Made by a program: the position numbers and the translations under genes
Part shown: in pieces, positions 9,085-15,598 of the stretch
Numbering within the stretch: position 1 is the first letter of the stretch
How the letters are laid out: each line of letters opens with the position of its first letter
The notes under the pieces: generated by a model
Seen by the model: only the letters and a program-made list of their open reading frames with translations
Databases searched by the model: none
What the model was told of the DNA's origin: nothing
Origin: Planctomycetaceae bacterium
GTDB taxonomy: Bacteria > Planctomycetota > Planctomycetia > Planctomycetales > Planctomycetaceae
Reading direction: 5' to 3'
Assembly: GCA_020426505.1 (NCBI GenBank)
Contig: JAGQPX010000184.1
Location: forward strand, 1 to 34,687
Length of the DNA: 34,687 nucleotides

Positions 9085-9759
9085 TCAAGCAACAACCTTG
9101 CGTGGCTTGCGACGACGTCGACTCACCACAATGAACCCGCAGCAGGCGAGGCCGACCATAGCAAGGCTGGCTGGTTCAGGCACGGCGTTGATCTGAATGT
9201 TGTCGATGCTCGCAGTGCCCGACGAGTTCGAGGCCCCGTCCCACTGGATTCGCAGATAAGCCGTGGAGATATTGTCCAGCGCATTGATGGTGCTGAGATC
9301 GAATAAAAACGTTTGATAGTTGACACCCTGCACCGTGTCGAAGTCGCCACCAAACTGTGTGAAGGTGACCCCGTCTGTTGAATAGAGCAGTTGATTGGTG
9401 TCGAATCCGTTTCCCGTTCGGCGTCCGCCAAACGTCAGGATAGGGTCGTACCAGCCGTCCATCGAGAACTCCATCGTGAACCCTTCGCCATTGTTGGCGT
9501 TGTTGGAAAACTGGACCGCAGATCCGGGAGCATCACCGCCGAACGCATTCTCAGACGTTCCAGTGGAGGCTGAAAGATCTGTCGAAGGCCACGTGCCGTC
9601 GATTTCAATCGACGCACCGGGTGCATAGCTTCGGTCAGCAGCAATCGTATGAGCGTCGCCATCGTAGGAATTGAAATTCCAGTTGGCGATCAAGTCCGCC
9701 TCACTCACATTGGCAAGGCAAATCAACAACAAACCGGTAGCGCAAATCAGTGCCCGCAT
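9085..9759 (-). CDS. PEP-CTERM sorting domain protein
   Basis: 224 residues. A signal peptide (MRALICATGLLLICLANVSEA) is preceded by AAAAGGAGT, a strong ribosome binding site. The mature part begins IANWNFNSYD and is a beta-rich, Gly/Asn/Ser-rich, lectin-like sandwich without catalytic motifs. The C-terminus is a textbook PEP-CTERM tripartite signal: Pro-Glu-Pro at 194-196, one hydrophobic helix (LAMVGLACCGFIVV) and a basic tail (RRRRKPRK). Proteins with this tail are processed by an exosortase and are typically attached to or released from the outer surface, often with exopolysaccharide. No exosortase gene is in this window. The gene stands alone and converges on the C45 gene. Confidence 0.9.
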   Translation of the reverse strand: MRALICATGLLLICLANVSEADLIANWNFNSYDGDAHTIAADRSYAPGASIEIDGTWPSTDLSASTGTSENAFGGDAPGSAVQFSNNANNGEGFTMEFSMDGWYDPILTFGGRRTGNGFDTNQLLYSTDGVTFTQFGGDFDTVQGVNYQTFLFDLSTINALDNISTAYLRIQWDGASNSSGTASIDNIQINAVPEPASLAMVGLACCGFIVVSRRRRKPRKVVA

Positions 9760-10227
9760 CGACCGTCACTCCTTTTCCATGAGGCCGAGAATCACAACGA
9801 CCCGGGGGGACTCCGGATCACTCACTTACGGATTCTAGAAACGGCGAGGCCACTTACGCAACCATACGCAACGAGGCATTTTGCATCGATGAAGGAGTGT
9901 GGGCACCCGCAGATGGAGCACTCGCCGACAAGATAGGGGGCCTTGAGAAATCAGCCCCACTTTCAGCAGCCAGCCCGCAAATGCGAACCGGAGCAGCCAA
10001 TCGGATACCCCTCGCCCACATCGACTTCGGCGCCACCATCGGCATCCGCTTCGAAAACCACAGCGACCCCGACGGCTTCTCGTAGCGTGTCTAGGAAAGC
10101 GAACCGCTGCTTGACATCATTGGTTTACGGTTCTGTAGAATCCATGCACGAGACCCTTGACATACAGCATGAAGCATGACGAAGTCCGATTGATCGCTGA
10201 ATTCCAGAATTCGTTTGGGAGCAGAAG
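9760..10227. other. Intergenic region, possibly holding a small coding remnant
   Basis: The interval contains the promoter region of the PEP-CTERM gene (minus) and of the squalene-cyclase-like gene (plus). No clear promoter or RNA gene is seen. Around 10000-10085 the plus frame ending at the TAG at 10083-10085 has strongly GC-ending codons and reads LAHIDFGATIGIRFENHSD, which looks like the tail of a decayed gene. I could not assign it to a family and no start with a ribosome binding site precedes it. Confidence 0.3.
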
Positions 10228-10311
10228 ATGCACTCTCACGACCAGCAGGCATCGCGTTTGCCCGGATTGTTCGTGTGGGTCTGCCTGACCGTCGTCCCTG
10301 ACGATTTCTGA
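10228..10311 (+). pseudogene. Signal-peptide-like N-terminal fragment, out of frame with the following gene
   Basis: The ATG at 10228 has GGGAG at 10217-10221, the best ribosome binding site in the area. It encodes 27 residues with a hydrophobic stretch (LPGLFVWVCLTVVP), then TGA at 10309. The frame of the next gene is open from 10289, so the two frames overlap by about 20 bases. The simplest reading is that this is the true export signal of the downstream protein, separated from it by a one-base gain or two-base loss (or a sequencing error) between about 10289 and 10309. Confidence 0.55.
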
Positions 10312-10402
10312 GACCAGCGCCGCAGACAAGCCGTCGACTGGACCGGACGAGCAACGTGAGATCCATCTCACTCCCGAGCAATGGGACAGCCTGGACGGCG
10401 CA

Positions 10403-11386
10403 GTGGACAGGGGTCTTGAATTCCTTTCTCGGCACCAGAATCTGGATGGCTCGATCGACGCCCCTCCGTTAGGTCAGCCTGCGGTGACCAGCTTCGGTGT
10501 GATAGCGTTTCTTGGGCGCGGACACGTTCCCGGCGAAGGACGCTATGGCGATCTCCTCAGCCGCGCAATCGACTATGTGCTGACTAAGCAGCAACCAGAC
10601 GGATTGTTTTGCGATCTGCCCAAAGGGCGGCAATGGAATATCTACGGGGCCTATCATCATCCCATCAGCGGTCTGATGCTGGGTGAGGTTTACGGCATGA
10701 CGCAGTCCCCAAGACAGGAACGAATTCGGCAGGCGATCGACCGTGCATTGGCCTACTCACGAAAACGACAAACAGCCTTTACCGAGCCGGAAGAAGAGCG
10801 TGGGGGCTGGCGTTATCTCCTCCTGGATGAATGCAATGCCGCTCTCTCGTCTACAGCTTGGGAACTCATGTTCGACAGGTCAGCGAGGAATGCCGAGTTC
10901 GACGTTCCACAAGAGTACGTGGATGAAGCGATCGCTTTCGTCAAACGCTGTTATGTGCCGCAAATGGGGACGTTCTCCTACGGCCTGAGCAGTTACCGGA
11001 GAAAGCAATTCAGTCGGTCCATGGCAGGGGCCGGGATCTTATCGCTGTCACTGGCGGGTGAGCATCGGTCCGAAATGGCCATGCAAACCGCCAGCTTTGT
11101 GTTGAGCCATCCGTTCGATGACTTCAACCGCGGCAACCTGACACGCGAGGACCGCTACTTCTACGGGGCCTATTACTGCAGCCAAGCCATGTTTCAACTC
11201 GGCGGCGAACACTGGCAAAAGTTCTACCCAGGCTTGCTGAAAACATTCTTCGAGAACCAGCTTGAGAATGGGGCCTGGCCCCGCGAGGCGAACAAGGACG
11301 AACACCTGGGCTTCTGCTACTCAACATCATTCGCCCTGCTGGCACTGACGCCTCCCTACCAATTACTGCCGATCTACCAGCGCTGA
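10403..11386 (+). CDS. Prenyltransferase / squalene-oxidase repeat protein, probably 5'-frameshifted
   Basis: 327 residues from a GTG at 10403, but the frame is open back to 10289 and reads ISETSAADKPSTGPDEQRE just before it, so the GTG is likely not the natural start. Several QxxDG-type repeat turns are visible (HQNLDGSI, KQQPDGLF, NQLENGAW), typical of the alpha/alpha barrel of squalene-hopene cyclase and prenyltransferase beta-subunit repeats. The DxDD motif of true cyclases is not seen, so triterpene cyclisation is not supported. Planctomycetes encode many such secreted repeat proteins of unknown function. A signal peptide with a good ribosome binding site is found at 10228 in another frame. 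Functional status is uncertain. Confidence 0.75.
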   Translation: MDRGLEFLSRHQNLDGSIDAPPLGQPAVTSFGVIAFLGRGHVPGEGRYGDLLSRAIDYVLTKQQPDGLFCDLPKGRQWNIYGAYHHPISGLMLGEVYGMTQSPRQERIRQAIDRALAYSRKRQTAFTEPEEERGGWRYLLLDECNAALSSTAWELMFDRSARNAEFDVPQEYVDEAIAFVKRCYVPQMGTFSYGLSSYRRKQFSRSMAGAGILSLSLAGEHRSEMAMQTASFVLSHPFDDFNRGNLTREDRYFYGAYYCSQAMFQLGGEHWQKFYPGLLKTFFENQLENGAWPREANKDEHLGFCYSTSFALLALTPPYQLLPIYQR

Positions 11387-11521
11387 AGATGCGGGGCCAA
11401 GAAAGGCAGCAACACCGCGTGCCACGGGCGCCTCGGGGAAATCCTGAACGGCCGACGCTACGAACGCAGCCTTCCTCAGAGCTAACACCTGAAGCTACCT
11501 CGGTTTCATCTTATCAACATA

Positions 11522-11542
11522 GTAGGGTCCGCTGTGCGGACC
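11522..11542 (+). repeat. REP-like hairpin with GTAG head
   Basis: GTAG is followed by GGTCCGC, a TGT loop and GCGGACC, a perfect 7-bp stem (11526-11532 with 11536-11542) whose first G follows the GTAG directly. A GTAG tetranucleotide 5' of a hairpin is the recognised architecture of REP elements mobilised by RAYTs. It ends 25 bases upstream of a RAYT remnant, the usual position of a cognate REP. Confidence 0.65.
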
Positions 11543-11567
11543 AATCAACCCGCAGTATCATGCCCCA

Positions 11568-11666
11568 ATGCCCAACTATCGTCGCGCGCTCATCCCCGGA
11601 GGTACCTATTTCTTCACGGTGAAGACCGAACAGAATGCTCCAGTCTTCAAAGAACTCACGGCTGTC
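11568..11666 (+). pseudogene. REP-associated tyrosine transposase (RAYT, Y1_Tnp) remnant
   Basis: The first ~33 codons read MPNYRRALIPGGTYFFTV and on to FKELTAV, the characteristic N-terminus of IS200/IS605-related REP-associated transposases (x-YRR-x4-GG-x-YFFTV). The frame then runs into the left end of an IS66-type element at 11667 and stops at the TGA at 11691-11693. The HUH and catalytic Tyr segments are absent, and I found no continuation beyond the insertion, so the gene is dead and truncated. A REP hairpin lies just upstream. Confidence 0.75.
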
Positions 11667-11980
11667 GTAAGCGCCCGGCGGACAGCATGTTGACGGGCGG
11701 TCTATCCTCCGAGTTTGATCGGAGGAATCGAGATGCGTGGTTATTCGGCGGAGCAGTGGGCTGAGTGGATCGATGAGCAGCGTGAGTCGGGGCTGAGCGT
11801 GGTCGACTTTTGTGAATCGATCGGTGTCTCTCAGAACTCGTTTTACGCTTGGCGGAGGAAGCTGGCGACGGACAACGACGCCCTTCCGGAGTTCGTGGCG
11901 TTGTCGATTCCGGATGCGGTCGGGTTGTCGCGTGTCGAGATTGACCTGCCGTGTGGAGCGGTGGTGCGGTTGCCGTGGGC
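11667..11980 (+). mobile_element. IS66-type element, left-end remnant
   Basis: Begins with GTAAGCGCCCGGC, which fits the terminal inverted repeat of IS66-family elements (GTAA start), and is followed by the element's first gene, tnpA. The tnpB and tnpC genes and the right end are missing: homology to TnpA stops near 11976, and a native minus-strand gene ends at 12014. The element inserted into a RAYT gene and was later deleted from its right side. The exact right boundary is estimated from where the protein similarity ends. Confidence 0.7.
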
Positions 11981-12017
11981 ACAGCCGGCCCTACCTAGCT
12001 CGTATTACAATCGTTAG
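11733..12017 (+). CDS. tnpA: IS66 TnpA accessory protein, C-terminally truncated
   Basis: 94 residues from the ATG at 11733, with GGAGG at about 11720-11724; a TTG at 11715 in the same frame is not needed. The sequence has the N-terminal helix-turn-helix of IS66 TnpA: YSAEQWAEWIDEQRESGLSVVDFC, SIGVSQNSFYAWRRKL, then VEIDLPCGAVVRLP. Complete members continue about 20-30 residues after this last motif. Here the tail is WAQPALPSSYYNR, encoded by flanking DNA, so the protein is truncated and fused to host sequence. Without TnpB and TnpC it cannot support transposition. The stop overlaps the stop of the convergent gene at 12014 by four bases. Confidence 0.75.
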   Translation: MRGYSAEQWAEWIDEQRESGLSVVDFCESIGVSQNSFYAWRRKLATDNDALPEFVALSIPDAVGLSRVEIDLPCGAVVRLPWAQPALPSSYYNR

Positions 12018-13168
12018 CCCGCTGGGCTTCCGCTTCTCCGTTGGAACAGGAGCCATACGCCAATCACTGCGATAGCGATCGCATTGAAGATCAATAACCA
12101 CTTCATGCTTGATGAATCCTTAACGACGGGAGGCCCGGTCACTTTTGGAGAAAGCCTCCTGCCATATTCCTCAAGGTCGATCACCTTCTCGGCTTCAACC
12201 GGAGTGAACGTCTCAGACGATACTGTTTTGCCCAGCACGGGCCCTTCTACGATATGAATCTCTTCGACAGTCCGAAGGGTATCTCCTCGGTAACTCTCGC
12301 GAACGATTGATCTCGGCACATACACACCGTCCGCGACCGACACAAAGTCACTATGGTATTCGGCGTTGATAATATCAGGCCCGCCGTAAAGGATCTGCCT
12401 GATCACAGCATATCCTAACTCGGGACAGACAGCGAGTTCGTGTTTAAGCGCGCCCTCAGCATGTGGCGTCATGCACACAATCAAATGACCGAATTCAGCA
12501 TCCTCTTCAGTCGAAAAAACACTCTGGGTATTGAGTTTATCGAGCGCAAACTCATCCTCGAATCCGCAAATCGTGGAAAACACGAAGGGCCGCGGCTCTT
12601 CCGGGGCCACATAAGCAACCAACTCGCCGTTTGGCCCAGAATTCGACATGGCAAAGCTTTCATTGCCGTCGAAGACAATCACACCATCTGGAGATGTTCC
12701 GTCATATGTCACCTTGTAATCTTTCGCCAATTCAGCCAGCGGAATACCGGACAGGAGAACGTCGGCATCAAACGGCGTCCGCTCATGCCTCAACTTGCCG
12801 TCTAAGATAGTCGCACGAATTACCTCCGTTTTTTCTGGTGTATATTTCCAGTCAAGCCGCTCCTTCAGGTTTCTCAGTCCTTCTTCCTTCGCATCAAGGG
12901 CCGTTTGCGGAGAGCGTGAAATGGTCAGCCTCTTTTCATAAACCTTTTCGAGAAACTCCTTACGCTTATCCCATTCTTCCTCTTTATCTGCTGAGTTGAG
13001 CCGGTGATCCGTGTATCGACGTAGAAACACAGCCCACAGCGATTGGTCCTTAATTGCGATCCGTCGATCAAGAACCCGTCCACGGAACTCTGCAACATTT
13101 ATGTCACTGGCATCAGATGAAGGTTTCGCATCACCGATAATTGCAGAAAACAGAAGCAGTCCGACCAT
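12014..13168 (-). CDS. Hypothetical exported protein with C-terminal membrane anchor
   Basis: 384 residues. The start MVGLLLFSAIIGDAKP is a short signal peptide, with GGGGA about eight bases upstream. The body (about 20-345) has a charged helical part (KEEEWDKRKEFLEKVYEKR) and then a mixed beta region with no motif I recognise. Residues about 356-373 (WLLIFNAIAIAVIGVWLLF) form one transmembrane helix followed by a basic tail (QRRSGSPAG), so the bulk would face the periplasm. Repeated planctomycete proteins of this general form, a secreted sensor-like body plus a tail anchor, are common and uncharacterised. It lies 45 bases downstream of a Cys-rich secreted protein on the same strand and may share its transcript. 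The DNA looks more AT-rich than neighbouring operons. Confidence 0.75.
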   Translation of the reverse strand: MVGLLLFSAIIGDAKPSSDASDINVAEFRGRVLDRRIAIKDQSLWAVFLRRYTDHRLNSADKEEEWDKRKEFLEKVYEKRLTISRSPQTALDAKEEGLRNLKERLDWKYTPEKTEVIRATILDGKLRHERTPFDADVLLSGIPLAELAKDYKVTYDGTSPDGVIVFDGNESFAMSNSGPNGELVAYVAPEEPRPFVFSTICGFEDEFALDKLNTQSVFSTEEDAEFGHLIVCMTPHAEGALKHELAVCPELGYAVIRQILYGGPDIINAEYHSDFVSVADGVYVPRSIVRESYRGDTLRTVEEIHIVEGPVLGKTVSSETFTPVEAEKVIDLEEYGRRLSPKVTGPPVVKDSSSMKWLLIFNAIAIAVIGVWLLFQRRSGSPAG

Positions 13169-13213
13169 GAATGAATCCCCGGTACATGAATCGAAGCAGC
13201 ACCGCTTGGTCGA

Positions 13214-13726
13214 TCAGATGTCTAAGCAGCAATCGATTTTGGTGTTGTCAACTTGTGGACCACCGCCATCCCATTCGCATACCTCCAAGCAATCTAAGGC
13301 TGCACAAACTGCGCAAGCCGGGAGACACGCACTGAAGTCAAACGCCGTACTGGTTAAACAATAAAGACATGGGGTACTACTTATGTTTGATGGCCTCGTC
13401 ATGCAAAAGATGATTTCGACAGTGGTAGCATCGCGGGTTCCATATCCCCAAGTTGCCGCGGATGGCCAACACTGACAATCTTTGCAACTATTTCCTGATG
13501 CGGGTGCCGTGCCCTGGCATGAGCCCCCTAAACCCTGCATCGTATAATCTTCACACTCTCCACATTCGCCATCACCTCCAAGGTCATCAAATCCAAGGGT
13601 TTTGCATGGACCTTTAGTGAGGTCTGCTTCGTCACAGTCGTTATCCCCTAGTGGAAACTGCCCAGGTGCGAAGCCGACAGAGAGCAGCAGGGTTACACTC
13701 GCGAGAGAGAACATGGTCTTGCGCAT
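13214..13726 (-). CDS. Hypothetical secreted cysteine-rich protein
   Basis: 170 residues with a clear signal peptide (MRKTMFSLASVTLLLSVGFAPG). The mature chain has 18 Cys residues, arranged as pairs and CxxC/CxC clusters: GECGECED, SCKDCQCW, TPCLYC, ACLPACAVCAALDCLEVC and a terminal DCC. This implies many disulfides or a metal-binding surface; no haem CxxCH motif is present. It matches no family I recognise. The ribosome binding site is weak. It is 45 bases upstream of the tail-anchored protein, so the two may function together. It could be an adhesin, a wall-like protein component or a small toxin-like protein; none of these is supported beyond the cysteine pattern. Confidence 0.65.
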   Translation of the reverse strand: MRKTMFSLASVTLLLSVGFAPGQFPLGDNDCDEADLTKGPCKTLGFDDLGGDGECGECEDYTMQGLGGSCQGTAPASGNSCKDCQCWPSAATWGYGTRDATTVEIIFCMTRPSNISSTPCLYCLTSTAFDFSACLPACAVCAALDCLEVCEWDGGGPQVDNTKIDCCLDI

Positions 13727-13872
13727 CAGTTACCGCCGAAGGATGTGGAGTTCGCAATTTGAGGTCTTAGGATAATTGTGCCATGTCTACTCTGATGAAA
13801 TCAAGCCTAAAGATGAGTCTCCTGCTCATCCCCTGTGCAAAATCAAGCAGACGGAGAGTAACCAGTGACCGA

Positions 13873-13907
13873 CGGGTGGCTGTGGTCGACCAACGGGAGC
13901 CCACAGG
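13873..13907 (+). repeat. Dispersed intergenic repeat, copy A
   Basis: Shares ACGGG, GTGGC, GGTC-GACC and AACGGGAG in the same order with copy B at 8909-8942. In this copy CTGTGG (13880-13885) can pair with CCACAG (13901-13906) to form a hairpin. It lies in the 229-base gap after the stop of the second amidohydrolase-like gene. No other feature is visible in the gap. Confidence 0.4.
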
Positions 13908-13955
13908 ACATTCACCTGAGGACTTCGCTACGACCTCAGCCACTCTTGTTCATTG

Positions 13956-14732
13956 TCACGATGTCGTTGACTTCAACACGTCTTTCGCATTGTTAACGGC
14001 CATCGCCTGTCGGATTGTTTCGCCGAGGTTGGACTCTTGCAGTTTGAGGGTGGCGGACTCGTGGTAGAAGAAGGGGGCGTGGGAGCCGAACAGGATGCGG
14101 GTGTGGGGGACGAGTGTGGTCAGTTTGGTGAGGCCTCCGATGGACTCCTGCATGGCGATGTCGAAGTAGGTGTTTCCGGAGGCGGCGAGTTGGGTGAGGG
14201 CTTCGCCGTGAATGGCGCGTTGGCTGTTGAGCAGGATGAGGGGGAGGTCCGGGTGGTTCGTGAGGACATCGGGAAGCGGGGTGGTGTCGACGGCGGGGAC
14301 CTGGACGAGGGGGTGTTGGGTGCGTTCGTCTTCCATCATGATCGAGAGTTGGACGATCAGTTGGTGTTGGGCGGCAAGGGTGAGGAGTTCGTTGAACTCG
14401 GGAGCGTCGAGGGTGTAGCCGTGGTAGTTCGGGTGCAGACGGATGCCGCGCATGTGGTGGACCTCGCGGCAGCGGCGGACGTCTTCCTGCCAGTCGGGCA
14501 GCGTCGGATTGACGCAGCCGAAGGGGAGCAGCAGGCCGTCGCCGTGTGTATTGCATTCATCGACGAGTCGGCGGTTAACGCCTTCGACGTCCTTGTGCAG
14601 CAGGGCATCGAAGCTACCGGCGAAGGCATGGGTCACGCCGGCTTGTTTGAGCCGCTGGACCAGCCTGTGCGTCTCATCGTCCGGCAGACGGCGGAAGGGC
14701 CATCGCGACAGGCTGACGTTCACGTCGATCAT
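13956..14732 (-). CDS. Amidohydrolase-fold protein lacking metal ligands (probable pseudoenzyme)
   Basis: 258 residues. Overall order and length match the Amidohydrolase_2 TIM barrel and its upstream neighbour, but the metal-binding positions are changed. The N-terminal HxH is replaced by NVS (Asn5, Ser7 in IDVNVSLSRWPFRR), the GHTG of strand 6 by LNSQ (168-171), and the Asp of the GSD motif by His218 in GSHAPFF. Other barrel motifs remain (GIRLHPNYHGY at 97-106). It may be a structural or regulatory partner, or use a metal-free mechanism. Its ATG overlaps the stop of the intact amidohydrolase by four bases (14729-14732), so translation is probably coupled. It is the last gene of the five-gene set. 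Confidence 0.8.
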   Translation of the reverse strand: MIDVNVSLSRWPFRRLPDDETHRLVQRLKQAGVTHAFAGSFDALLHKDVEGVNRRLVDECNTHGDGLLLPFGCVNPTLPDWQEDVRRCREVHHMRGIRLHPNYHGYTLDAPEFNELLTLAAQHQLIVQLSIMMEDERTQHPLVQVPAVDTTPLPDVLTNHPDLPLILLNSQRAIHGEALTQLAASGNTYFDIAMQESIGGLTKLTTLVPHTRILFGSHAPFFYHESATLKLQESNLGETIRQAMAVNNAKDVLKSTTS

Positions 14733-15511
14733 GCGTTGATCCCCTTCTCTCGCAAAATGGGGAGCAGCATCCGCCGCAGGTTCTGACCAAGGATCAGTTG
14801 TTTCGCTTTATCCGGGATGTCGGCTCCTTTCACCTTTGCCAGTTGCGAAGCGAAGCTGCGGCCACCGATGTCGCTGCCGTAGATCACACGGCGGGCACCC
14901 AGTTCACTCACGGCCATCTCGGTCACGCCTGCGGTTGGGTCGAAGCCGCCGAGGCCGATCGACACGTTCGGGGCAGAGCGGATGGCCCGGATACCCCGCT
15001 CCCAGTCGCCTCCCGTGTGACCACAGATGAGTGGCACATCCGGATGTCGCCGGGCGAGCGTGAGCAGATCGAGAGGCGACGACTCGCCCGGCAGGTTGCC
15101 CGTCACCTTGAACCACGTGTGCTGAAAGATGACCGCTTTGAGTTCCGCGGCTCGTTTGATGATGGCATCGATCGCTTCGTCGCTGCACTTGCCTGCGACC
15201 CAGAGTTTGATGCCGACCATCGGCCCATTCGCGATGCAGCGTTCGATCTCCGCGAGACTTGCCTCGACATGCTGCGGGCTGACATAGGCGAAGCCGAATG
15301 CCCGGTCGTGCCAGTGGCTGATCGCTTGTAACACCTCGTCATTCTGTTGTCGCAAGTCGTCCGGCGTCGGCTCATGCGACCACTTGAGCCCCATGAAGAA
15401 CACCAGCCGCTCGACGCCCATGCGGTCCGCGTACTCAATCAACTGTGCGGTGCGTTCATCGGGGGTTTGCCCGTCGACGCCGCTCAGATGACAGTGCAGG
15501 TCCCAGATCAT
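14729..15511 (-). CDS. Amidohydrolase (Amidohydrolase_2 family)
   Basis: 260 residues. It has the metal-dependent hydrolase signature: DLHCHLSG with His6 and His8, Lys102 in GIKLW, His131 in FQHTW, His165 in CGHTGG and Asp214 in GSDIGG. This set is typical of the ACMSD/4-oxalomesaconate-hydratase branch of TIM-barrel hydrolases or decarboxylases. No signal peptide, so cytoplasmic. It is translationally coupled (ATGA overlap) to the degenerate relative downstream, and preceded by an 83-base gap filled largely by a REPIN. The substrate is not deducible. Confidence 0.87.
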   Translation of the reverse strand: MIWDLHCHLSGVDGQTPDERTAQLIEYADRMGVERLVFFMGLKWSHEPTPDDLRQQNDEVLQAISHWHDRAFGFAYVSPQHVEASLAEIERCIANGPMVGIKLWVAGKCSDEAIDAIIKRAAELKAVIFQHTWFKVTGNLPGESSPLDLLTLARRHPDVPLICGHTGGDWERGIRAIRSAPNVSIGLGGFDPTAGVTEMAVSELGARRVIYGSDIGGRSFASQLAKVKGADIPDKAKQLILGQNLRRMLLPILREKGINA

Positions 15512-15527
15512 GAGAGGTGCGTATTTT

Positions 15528-15598
15528 GTAGCTGAACTCGCCAGAGTTCAGAAATTCGACGGTCTCTCCGTTGGCTGAATTCTGGCGAATCCAGCTAC
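15528..15598. repeat. REPIN-like inverted pair of GTAG-headed REP hairpins (family 2)
   Basis: The left unit at 15528-15551 (plus) is GTAG + CTGAACTC, loop GCCA, GAGTTCAG. The right unit at 15575-15598 (minus) is GTAG + CTGGATTC, loop GCCA, GAATTCAG. The two face each other across 23 bases. Between the two units one stem pair changes from C-G to T-A, a compensatory substitution that keeps the stem. The right unit's GTAG contains the TAG stop codon of the PPC-protein gene. Inverted REP pairs of this kind are known as REPINs and are moved by RAYT transposases in trans. Confidence 0.75.

Noticed and set aside
11656..11982. 108-codon minus-strand frame over the IS66 remnant
   Set aside because: Antisense to tnpA; composition is Ser/Pro/Arg/His low complexity.
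13993..14556. 187-codon minus-strand frame rich in Arg, Pro and His
   Set aside because: Frame-shifted shadow of the amidohydrolase-like gene at 13956-14732; low-complexity composition and no family motif.
14037..14786. 249-codon open frame on the plus strand
   Set aside because: It is antisense to two solid amidohydrolase-fold genes. Its composition (Gly, Val, Asp, Glu-rich) is that expected of the complement of GC-ending codons, and it has no ribosome binding site.
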